Part shown: one piece after another, positions 33,701 to 42,131 of the stretch
Layout: the number at the start of each line of letters is the position of its first letter
Position numbering within the stretch: the first letter of the stretch is position 1
Origin: Falciphora oryzae
Taxonomy: Eukaryota; Ascomycota; Sordariomycetes; Magnaporthales; Magnaporthaceae
Direction of reading: 5' to 3'
Assembly (NCBI GenBank): GCA_000733355.1
Contig: JNVV01000008.1
Location: 774,927 to 838,926, forward strand
DNA: 64,000 nt
Made by a program: the position numbers and the translations under genes
The notes under the pieces: generated by a model
Told to the model about the DNA's origin: nothing
Seen by the model: the letters and a program-made list of their open reading frames with translations, nothing else
Database searches by the model: none

Positions 33701-34093
33701 TTGGGGGGATTTCAGATGGTAATAAAATGGTTCGGAAAAAAAGGGGTTCTGGAGGAAGGGCGGTTCGTTATGTATAGACCTGGTTCCCTTTGTATTATTT
33801 TTGACTCTCACTTTTCGGTTTCTGCGCTGGTCAATCTCGTTTGTTTGGATAGCATGTTTGGCGTTCCTGCTTGCTTGTGGATTTCTTCTATACTCGCCTA
33901 ACATTGGCATAAACATAATGAAGCCGGGAAGGGGGAGAGATAATTTTCCCAGTCCTGAAAGTGTATGATGGATGAAACAAATATTCTCTGTCTCAAACGC
34001 CAATTCAGTGCATCGCAGAGGAACAAAACAATGAAGCCGTCTATAGGGTTTATTGTATTCGTCGCAAGAGCGCAAAAAAAAAAAAAAAGCCTT

Positions 34094-34409
34094 TCACAGC
34101 TTTGCCGTCTCGGCGACCTTGCCGACCTTGAGCTTCTCGGCGTACTTTTCCAGCACGTGCTTGCCGTGGTACTTCCAGAACTGCTTGGTGGAGTTCTTGC
34201 CGGCCATGCGCTTGAGGATCTTGACGCCGCCGGGGTGCTCCTCGAGGAAGCCTGTTGAGGTTGTAAATATGTGTGTGTGAATAAGTGAATGTTATCGGAA
34301 AAGTGAGCTTACTTGTTATGTCGTAGACGCCGTCGTCAATGATTATGTACATGCCATCCTTCTCGTTGTTGTGCTTGGCGACGTCGGCGACGGTGAACGA
34401 CTTGGACAT
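34094..34409 (-). CDS. Small cytochrome b5-like heme protein
   Basis: Exons 34409-34313 and 34251-34094 give 84 residues. The heme-binding core is clear: IIIDDGVYDIT, then FLEEHPGGVKILKRMAGKNS with the axial histidine in HPGG. The second ligand is probably a histidine in the FWKYHGKHVL segment. The protein has no membrane anchor or signal peptide, so it is a soluble b5-fold protein and shorter than microsomal cytochrome b5. It could donate electrons to a partner oxidase or reductase, which cannot be named. The intron is 61 bp with a GTAAGC donor and falls just before the HPGG exon. Its 3' end faces the end of the large membrane-protein gene. Confidence 0.88.
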
Positions 34410-35454
34410 GATGGCGGCGGTGGCGACAAAGAGCGGATGTGAGGGTGGCGTCTAAAGCGTCGAGGCAAACAAGCGAATGATATTCCGACGGGAGGAACTG
34501 ATGGTGTGGTTTTGATGGTTCGTGATGGGTAATCCGAGAGATCTGCTTGGTCAAAGGGGAAAAGAAGAGGAACGTGGAGAGGCGTTTCCCCAGATCCGAC
34601 CCCGGGCAACGGCTGCAAACGTCAGGAAAAACAACCTCGGCTCGGCTTCAAACGGTGCAATTGCCCGGCAGGCACCTGCAGGACTTTCCTAATCCTGTCG
34701 GATGATGGATGATGTCAGCTGGCACATGACTAGCAGCTGCTGCACGTGACCTAATCGACCCTCTCTCGCCCCGTTTGTCAGCCCCCTTTTTTTTTCTTCT
34801 CTGTTGCAGCTGTCTGCCTAACCATGCCCTTGCGGCCTTGCCTTGTCGGAGTCGGGTCTTCAAATCGTCAAATCGACATGTTGCGAGAAAATAGCAATTT
34901 GGGTCTGTTGCTGATCTGAGGGGCTCAGACCATCTGGCAGCGAAGTCAAAGCGCACTGCACCGCCTTTGTGGCGGCGGACTACAAGCCACAACGCACGTG
35001 CCGGGGCCACATGTTTTCGTGACTAGCTCGAGCCATAAGAGCCTCGCAACGGATCTCGCACCGTCCTTCGGCCAACTTTTCGCGATATGCCACGGACGAG
35101 AAAGTCGACGGCGACTTTCAGAGCCATTGTAGACAGCAAGCCGGTGCGCCCCAGCCTGCGTGCGTGTTCATTCCTCCGCCTGCGCATGCGCCGAGAACGT
35201 CCTCAACACCGTAATTGAACCATATTCTATGATGTATGGTGGTCACAAGCGCCAAGGCGGCGCAGGGTGGCTAGAGAGCGTAGATATTACGGTGTTTTGA
35301 GTGGAAGGAAGGGAAAAGGGATATCTTGGCGGAGCTTTCTGGAGGTTGCCCGTGCGCTGGAGGGCGGACCGTGCGCCATGCCCCTGACTATGCTTAATTA
35401 CACTTTGAAAAATAAGCAGAACATTTCGCCACTCGCTAATGCAACCCTGGAGCC
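34410..35454. other. Intergenic region containing a diverged repeat copy
   Basis: No gene was recognised. The promoter side of the cytochrome b5 gene is at the left, a repeat copy at about 34708-34900 is described separately, and the 3' region of the GPI-type gene is at the right. The 120-codon minus frame at 34648-35010 overlaps the repeat and is not credible. Confidence 0.55.
34708..34900 (+). repeat. Diverged dispersed non-coding repeat, copy A
   Basis: About 190 bases align by eye with 45566-45730 in the same orientation. Shared blocks in order are GATGAT, GGCACATG, CACGTGACC, a T-rich run beside AGCCCCCTTTT, AGCTGTCTG, TGCGGCCTTG, a TCG-CATGTTG block and AAAATA. Spacing is nearly conserved. 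Neither copy is coding. It may be a remnant of a transposon end, a solo LTR or an old duplication. Confidence 0.6.
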
Positions 35455-36207
35455 TCAAACCAACGCAACGGCGACTCCCACCGCAAACGTCAAACCCATG
35501 ATACCCCCAACCTGCGACCGAGAACCGGCATAGCCCATGGCTGATGATGGGTTTGTCGCCGTCGTCGCCGCCGACGCAGGAGCTGTTGTTGTCCCAGTAG
35601 CAGAAGCGGTACCAGTTCCTGACGTTGTCGTGTTTGCTGATCCGGTGGTGGTCGCAGCGCCGGACGAAGTCGTCGACGCGCTCGCCGGGTCCCCGGGAAT
35701 GTCCACGACGAACGTCCCGTTCTTCTTCTCTCCCTTGGCAAAGACCTCGGAGCTCGCCCAGCTGGGCTCCTTGCCGCCCGTCTTGAGCGACGCGCAGTTC
35801 TGGAAGGCCGAGTTGCTGGCGCAGACGCTCGCGCCGTCGGGGCTGTTGATGCCGCCGCCGGCGTTGGTGCACGACACGAACAGCTGCGTGATGGTCCCCG
35901 CCAGGTTGCTGAAGAAGCTGTCTTGCGGCGAGTTCTGCGACAGGCAGTCGCGGCACCCGGTCGTGTAGGGGTACCAGCCGTCCGGGTTTTTGATGCACAC
36001 GCACTCGCGGATCCCGCCGTTGGGGCCCTTGCGCGTCTGGCAGCGCACCATGGCGTCGATGATGGGCTTGCAGCCGCAGTCGTCCAGCTTGGTCGGCCCG
36101 TCGGGCGCCGACTTGGTCTTGGACCAGCCGTTGGGCGAGGCGGCCGATGGCGCAGCCAGGGCTGCGAGCGCCGCGAGCGCCGCGAGGGAGGCTGAGGAGT
36201 AGTGCAT
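35455..36207 (-). CDS. Secreted cysteine-rich, probably GPI-anchored protein
   Basis: One exon encodes 250 residues. An N-terminal signal peptide (SLAALAALAALAAPSAAS) is followed by a domain with about eleven cysteines between residues 44 and 138 (DDCGCKPIIDAMVRCQTRKG, ECVCIKN, CRDCLSQN, VSCTNAG, VCASNS, NCASLK). A serine/threonine/alanine-rich stretch then serves as a probable O-glycosylated stalk. The last ~20 residues are hydrophobic (VGGIMGLTFAVGVAVALV) after a small-residue region, as expected for GPI attachment. It should sit on the plasma membrane or cell wall. The cysteine spacing is not a clear CFEM domain, and I do not assign a family. Confidence 0.8.
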   Translation of the reverse strand: MHYSSASLAALAALAALAAPSAASPNGWSKTKSAPDGPTKLDDCGCKPIIDAMVRCQTRKGPNGGIRECVCIKNPDGWYPYTTGCRDCLSQNSPQDSFFSNLAGTITQLFVSCTNAGGGINSPDGASVCASNSAFQNCASLKTGGKEPSWASSEVFAKGEKKNGTFVVDIPGDPASASTTSSGAATTTGSANTTTSGTGTASATGTTTAPASAATTATNPSSAMGYAGSRSQVGGIMGLTFAVGVAVALV

Positions 36208-36565
36208 CTTTTTGGCCGGCGAGGTGTTGGGCTGCTTGCGTGGTGTGACGAGAGAGGCTGACGAGGTGGCGGCTGGAGCGTTGCAGAGAACGGGCTTTTA
36301 AAATTCGGAAATGGCAGCCTGTTCATTTCGGTTGACAGGGGTGGTAAGGCTGGCAGCGGCTGGTTCCACACCGTCAGACAACCACAGAATCCTTTACCCC
36401 TGAGGAACGCTAAGCCTCGGGGGAAAGCTGTGCCGCCCTGGGGCATGTCTCCCAACAGCTGGGCCCCCACAGAAGTCGCTGTCATTTCGGGACCCTGAAG
36501 CGGTGGCAAATATTTCCCACATAGACCTGTACCTTCTTACCACCATCCACTTGTATACTATCTTG

Positions 36566-37782
36566 CTACGGCACGACAGGCTGCGACTGCCAGGGAGGCA
36601 AGTCCTGTCCTGCGACCGAGCCTTCTATTCTCGCCACGGTGCTATGAGCCACACGGTTGTACATATCAAATATATTAACGGCGGGGAACGCATCCGAGCC
36701 CCTCGTCGCGCGCTGGATGCCGCGCCATACGGCGTCGAAGCGGCCGGCGTCGCGCGAGAACTCGCACATAGACGAGTGGTCGCCGTTGATGAGCATTTGT
36801 TCTTCGTGGGGCATTTCCATGACTGCCGAGTGACGGTCGACAATCTAGGAGGATGGGTGAGAGGGTCGGGGTTTAATAGTGGAATAAAAAGGTGTAGGGG
36901 AGAACAAGGGTGAAAAAAAAAGAAAAGCTTGGGGAAACAAGAGAACGTACCACGCGACCCAACCTACGGAAGGTGTTGCCCCCGACGAAGCTCACCAGCG
37001 CGTAGTTCTGCGCGATCGGCCGGAGTCCTCGGATAGGTCCATCACTTACTCGGAATTGGGCCGGAGTATCTTGAAGAAGGACGTCCTGGGCCGCATGCCG
37101 AACGACTCACCTTTCATCCCCGCGATCATCTCGCCCCAGTTAGCTGCATCACTGCCCCGGTGCGGCGTGCCGAAGAACACGATACCCCCAGCAGTACCAG
37201 CGACGCGCCCGGACTGTTTCTGTTCGTTGTGCGCAATTCGGAGAGCCTAGGAGGATGGTCAGATATTCCCTGGTGATGGATGTGGCGCTCCCCGCCGAGC
37301 CAGGGGCCGAGGAACTGGAAAGGGAGTAATGTGACGATGCCGCCGAGGCTGTGGCCCACAAGGACGATTGAGCGACGGCAAGTGCCGTCGTCCTCACGTT
37401 TGTTGCGCAGCATATTGAGAAGACTGCGGGCGTGCTCACGGATCCCCATCACGGATGTGCTGTTGACAACGCTGGTGCTGTAACCGAACGTCGTGACATG
37501 GGTTCGGGGAAGCTTTTGCTGCTGCAGCTCGTTTAACCACAGCGTCTTTATTCCTGTGGGTTCTTTGTATGTCTGGCTACGATAACGTTCCCCGTTGAGA
37601 CCATGGACGGCCACCACACTGGAGAATAGACCTCGAATCAGCATCTCCCCCATGGTATGGCGTACGAATGCAGCTTACTCCAGGTTGGGCTGGCTGTGCT
37701 TTTCCTCCCAGTCAGGGGAGGGTGGAGGGAGCTCGATGAACCCTTGATTTTTGGCTTCATATGTCGTCACCTTGACGCTCAT
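36566..37782 (-). pseudogene. Decaying NLR-type alpha/beta-hydrolase gene
   Basis: The minus strand carries the same hydrolase domain as the genes at 38453 and 42132. Exon 1 (37782-37679) ends just before a VHGLNG exon (37618-37336) with the nucleophile elbow GHSLGG. Next come GGIVFFGTPHRGSDAANWGE (37246 downwards) and, at 36844-36566, IVDRHSAVMEMPHEEQ and NGDHSSMCEF. Between them, the conserved NYALVSF strand (about 36970-37010) lies behind an in-frame TAA and a one-base frame shift. A formally open 291-residue model (37782-37679, 37618-37336, 37246-37050, 36963-36951, 36844-36566) exists only if that strand is spliced out and a 13-nt exon is used. The usual IVxKQ after GHSLGG is also lost. 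I therefore read it as a decaying paralogue, though an expressed short form is possible. Confidence 0.6.
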
Positions 37783-38452
37783 GTTATGTTGAAAAGGAGC
37801 TGCGTGATCAGGGGTTAGGAGAGCGTTTACTTGGGAAGGGACAAAGGGACAATGTTCTGGTTCTGAGATCTGCGTGAAGGGATAGTTCGCCGAGGAGTTC
37901 TCTACTCGTAGTATTTGGGTGATGATAAGGGCAGCTTGAGCTGAGCGGAAAAAGGGGAGGTTGGGTTACGTACCTCTCCATGTGTGACTGGGACCCCCCA
38001 GAGTGCAGCTTTGGGTATCAAGTCCTGTCACACGCTCTGCCTTTACCGGCGCCCCTATTTGACAGTCCTAATTACAGGGGTTTTGCAGTCCATGTCTTGG
38101 GCTGTGTTGGGCTGATGTGGTGAGTTGTTGTGCACTAGGAAAAGGCAGGGTGGGGCACTGTAGTGTGAGTGTGTGCTGTAGCTGCCCAACCTGGTGGGAA
38201 GCGACACATTCGAGCCACGAGACAGCCAAAGGGCGTGGGATCTAGCGTAAAGTTTAAGGCGACGGCCTAGCATGGCCTTTCTGGACAATGCATTCGTGCA
38301 GGTTTTATGAAGGACCTGCCATAAGAGAGCCTTGCCCCTCCTTTCGACCTCAAGCTCCTTCATGCGTGCTGCTTGACCGCATAGCCCTGGCACCATCGCT
38401 CTGCTCTGCCCAGCCTTACTGACCATCCTGGGCGAGTTCGCCAGGCCGCATC
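37783..38452. other. Divergent region between two hydrolase paralogues
   Basis: This 670-bp spacer separates the minus-strand decaying copy from the plus-strand free hydrolase, so the two are head to head. No gene or repeat was recognised, and the open frame at 38055-38426 has no domain. Confidence 0.5.
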
Positions 38453-39531
38453 ATGACGCCAAAAAAGGGCCTCGTCGTGGAAACACTCCATGACCCTGGT
38501 GCACAGGGACTTACAGCTACTGTTGAGTACGGTCTTGCCATCCCGGCAATCAAATCCTGCAGTTCGAGAGCCTCCGGGGTGAGCTAACTATGGATTTCCC
38601 CAGTCTAGTACTGATCCACGGCCTGAATGGAGACCATATCAAGACATGGACCCACGAAATAACCGGGGTGTGCTGGCCCAAGGACTTGCTGCCGAGCGTG
38701 TTGCCAAACGTTCGGGTCCTTTCCTTTGCATACAACGCCGACGTCTATGGGAACACGTCTGTCGCTGGCATCAGGGGCAATGCCCTGACCTTGTTGGCCA
38801 GGCTCCAGGACTTGCGCAATGACCGGGACTACGGCAGGCCAATCGTGTTCGTAGCCCACAGTCTAGGCGGAATCGTTCTGAAGCAGGTCAGGCGTTATCT
38901 CCACGGGTTGTCATTGGGAATTTCCTGCTGACCTGGCGTCTAGGCTCTTTACTCTGCTCGAATTGACGACCGATACCAGCACCTGCTCTCGGCCACACAC
39001 GGTTTTGTAAGCAGAACCGCTCCTGAAACTTGTTTGCATAAAAGTTAACATGGCCGGTAGTTGCTTTACGGAACACCGCACTTTGGAGCTGACCAGTCCC
39101 AGTGGCTGTCGATGGCCCAATCCTTTGCGCCCGTGGCGCGGCGGCAGTTCAGCTGGAAAGGTCGCCAATCTGAGCTCGTCGACTCCTTGACGAGGAACTC
39201 GTCTGAAATCTCCAACGTCTGCGAGGACTTTCGGTTCCTGGCTCGGAGGTTTGCCATTGTGAGCTTCTATGAGACCAAGGCGTGGCCTGGAACAAGGGCC
39301 CCGATTGTGGATAGGCTGAGCTCTCGTATGCATCTGGAGCACGAAGAACAGGTACCTTTGGACGCGGACCACTTGAATCTTTGCCGGTTCGAGGACGCCA
39401 ATGACCCAGGGTTCCGGACGACTTGCTGGTACATCAAGCGGGTCGCGCAGGGGCTTGGCCACGGTCTAGACCAACGAATAGTCGTTCAGGTGGGGAGTGA
39501 CAAAGGAGTGGTGGAATTGGAGCAGTTCTGA
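38453..39531 (+). CDS. Stand-alone NLR-type alpha/beta hydrolase (sesB-like effector domain)
   Basis: Exons 38453-38526, 38604-38886, 38944-39006 and 39061-39531 give 296 residues. The start at 38453 (MTPKKGLVVETLHDPGAQ) is chosen because its intron restores a DLVLIHGLNG strand with the same phase as in the two paralogues nearby. A start at 38590 would cut off that exon. Family motifs are the oxyanion-hole HGLNG, the nucleophile elbow AHSLGGIVLKQ, then LLYGTPHFGADQSQW, IVSFYETKAW, IVDRLSSRMHL and PLDADHLNLCRF. The catalytic triad is probably the Ser of HSLGG, an acidic residue and the His of DADHL. Such domains head many fungal NLRs, and as free proteins (sesB type) sit beside NLR genes. Here the protein ends right after the domain and has no NACHT part. 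Confidence 0.82.
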
Positions 39532-40022
39532 TGTCACCTGGGGGTTGTTTGAAGTCCGGGGGAAGCTGTGCATTACCTACCTGCTCGTAGTCTAACTGCA
39601 GGCGACAGCGAATCGCATGTGCCCAAGCTGGTTGCTTCCCCCCTTTTCGTCGAGTTGACCAACATGAAAAGTAGACCGGAAACCCACATGACTTGGAGTA
39701 TCTGACGCTCTCTTGTTGCGAAATTCGTGAAGCTGATTTGAGTGATGTCTCTTAGTGTTAACGGTCTTATGTAGCCGTGCGACGCGGGGGACTGATGCTT
39801 GGGTGACCTGATAGGTGCTGATTGTTTTAAATATAAAACTTTTGAGAGCAACCTACTACAGCAATCCCTATCGAGAAAACAAATCAGATGGGAAATCAAA
39901 ATCAAGGCCAAGGTTCACCGACTTACCAACTCCTGCGCTCTTTTCCAACCTCCTGCAAGCCAAACCATAAGGAACCACCGGCGAACGTAACCTCAGCCAG
40001 AAAAAAAAGCTAGAAAAGACCC
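39532..40022. other. Convergent intergenic spacer
   Basis: This is an AT-richer spacer between the hydrolase gene and the minus-strand coiled-coil gene. No feature was recognised. Confidence 0.5.
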
Positions 40023-41390
40023 TCAAGCATCGTCCTCCGTCCCAAGCAAGCTCTCCAAGAGGGCATTGCTCTGCTCCAGCTCCTTCATGACCTCCAGCAG
40101 CGCCTTCTCCGGCTCCGACAGCGATGCCACCAATTGCTCGTATCGCTGCTGCCAGTCGCCGCTGGCAGCCGCCAGCTCATCCCTCTCGCGTTCCAACTCC
40201 TCCCTCTCGCGTTCCAGGTCAGCCACCTGTCCCTCCAGCGCGCTCTTCTCCCCCTTCAGTGTCTGATTCTCCGCACCGAGCTCCCCCGCAGTCTTCTCCA
40301 GCGCGTCCCTCTCGCACACTAGGTTCGCCAGATCCTCCTTCAGCTTCTGGGTCTCCGCGCCCGGCTCTCCCGCCGTCTTCCCCAGAGTGTCCTTATCGCG
40401 CTCTAGGCTCACCATATCCGCCTCCAGCCCGCCCTTCCCCTTCAGCTTCTTGATTTCCGCGCCCAACTCTCCCGCCGTCTTCTCCAGAGCGTCCCTTTCG
40501 CCCTTCAGGCTAGCCACATCCCCCTCCAGCGCGCTCTTCTCCTCCCGCAGCCCCCGAATTCCTGCACCTAACTCTATCGCCGTCGTCGCCAGGTCTTTCT
40601 TCTCGCGCTCTAGGCTCACCACATACCTCTCTAGCGCACTCTTCCCCTCCTTTAGTCTCTGATTCTCGGCACCCAACTCTCCCGCCGTCTTTTCTAACGT
40701 CTCTTTCTCCGCGTTAAGCTCCCCCGCGGTCTTCTCCAACTCCTCCTTCTCCACAGTGACACTCTTCAGCTGCGCCACCAGGTCATCCTTCTGTCTCTGC
40801 AGTCCCATTGCTTCGTTGACTAGCTTGTCTAGCTGTATCTTCAGCTCTGTAACCTCCTTGGAGCGCTGGGGCAGCGCCTGGCGCTGCTTCCGAATGGCGC
40901 CTACACCGGCAGCCGCGAGCTCCTTGTTCTGTGCTGGGGCTTTGGCCAGGTAGGCCAGGCCTTTGTTGCTTTGCCATGTTTCTGCTTTATTGGCGGATTT
41001 GGCCTCTCTTCCCCCGGGGAGCCTGGTAGCCATCGTCATTTCGTAATCTTCGAAGGGCAGGTCTGAGCCACCTTCCAGCTCGCCATGGGACCTGGCGGTA
41101 ATGCTGTTCTTAAGATAGCCTCGCAGTATCTCGCAGTCCTCCCGGGCGTCCTGTCGCTCGTAAAACAGTTCGGACGTCTTCTGCTTCTCCGCATCGAGCT
41201 GTGATTGAAGAAGGTCTAGCTCTGCCCGGGCGTCCTCGAGCTTGCGCTTTGACGATGCCACCTCTTCATCGTACTTAATCTTCCAGCCGATGGCTTCCTG
41301 TTGTGCTGTGTGAAGTTTCTCAGCCACCTGCCTCTGGAGCTCTAGTGTGCGCTCGCTGTTTTTGGTTATCGCAGCCTTAATTCTTTGCAT
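40023..41390 (-). CDS. Coiled-coil protein with ~35-residue tandem repeats
   Basis: One exon encodes 455 residues, almost all charged heptad-type sequence. The N-terminal ~115 residues form one coiled coil (LELQRQVAEKLHTAQQEA). A short less regular linker follows, around GREAKSANKAETW. From about residue 195 to 415 there are roughly six repeats of 35 residues (five heptads). Each begins with a version of ALEKTAGELGAENQ and ends with SALEGQVADLERE. One copy is shorter by about a heptad and another by one residue. No transmembrane segment, signal or catalytic motif is seen. It might be a structural or scaffolding protein. It lies between a free hydrolase and an NLR gene, and is divergent from the NLR (about 740 bp apart). 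No family was recognised. Confidence 0.75.
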   Translation of the reverse strand: MQRIKAAITKNSERTLELQRQVAEKLHTAQQEAIGWKIKYDEEVASSKRKLEDARAELDLLQSQLDAEKQKTSELFYERQDAREDCEILRGYLKNSITARSHGELEGGSDLPFEDYEMTMATRLPGGREAKSANKAETWQSNKGLAYLAKAPAQNKELAAAGVGAIRKQRQALPQRSKEVTELKIQLDKLVNEAMGLQRQKDDLVAQLKSVTVEKEELEKTAGELNAEKETLEKTAGELGAENQRLKEGKSALERYVVSLEREKKDLATTAIELGAGIRGLREEKSALEGDVASLKGERDALEKTAGELGAEIKKLKGKGGLEADMVSLERDKDTLGKTAGEPGAETQKLKEDLANLVCERDALEKTAGELGAENQTLKGEKSALEGQVADLEREREELERERDELAAASGDWQQRYEQLVASLSEPEKALLEVMKELEQSNALLESLLGTEDDA

Positions 41391-42131
41391 TGCTTGGCTT
41401 GGTACTTGCTGCGGCCGGAGGGTGGGGCGTCGAGGAAGGCGAGGGACTGAGGGATGGCTGCTGAGCCGTATTCTCGTCTATCGCTGGAGGACTGCGCGCC
41501 AGGCTTCCCGACCGCCGACGTTCGCTTCTCGGGGCGGCGGATCGGGCGTCGCCTAACTTTGGGCCACGTCAGATTCGTTGGCCCAATGAAAGTCGGTTAT
41601 CTTGCCTTGCAATCTTCCGGTCTCGAGCCGAGTTTGTCCGGGTCAAGACTGACCCATTCTGTTCCGGTCTTGATAGGGGCTTGAACATGATTATGAAGTG
41701 GATCTGGCCCTGTGAGGGTTCTCAGTTGGACCGGGGGCGGATGTGCGTTGCAGTTTCCAGATACCAGGATCAACCTACAGATCGAAGCAGTGTTGGCGAG
41801 TTCAGATTGATGCGAGTGAAACGCCGAGTTTGATCTTCCCACAACAACAACACTGGGAGGTTGAAGAGAGTTACCCTATCACCCCAGCCTGTCCGGGCCT
41901 TGGGCCGGTGGTTGGGCGTCAGAAGAGCGAGGGGCTGAAATGACATTGAAGCCAATCATGCACTTCCCTTCACGTTCCATGGGCCATGCGTTTATTGGCT
42001 CGGCTGTCTAGAGGGGCGCGCAGAGTCTCTCCGAGCTCCACGTCGACTAGGCCAGAATAATTCCACATCAACTCGAGCAAGCAGCATCATCCGGCCAGCG
42101 CAGGAGATACTACCTACCTAAGCAAGCAAGA
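41391..42131. other. Divergent promoter region of the coiled-coil and NLR genes
   Basis: No gene was recognised in this 741-bp interval. It must contain the promoters of both the minus-strand coiled-coil gene and the plus-strand NLR gene, so shared regulation is possible. Confidence 0.5.

Noticed and set aside
38590..38886. Start of the free hydrolase at ATG 38590
   Set aside because: This ATG lies inside the first intron; the upstream exon at 38453 restores the conserved Asp and matches the paralogues.
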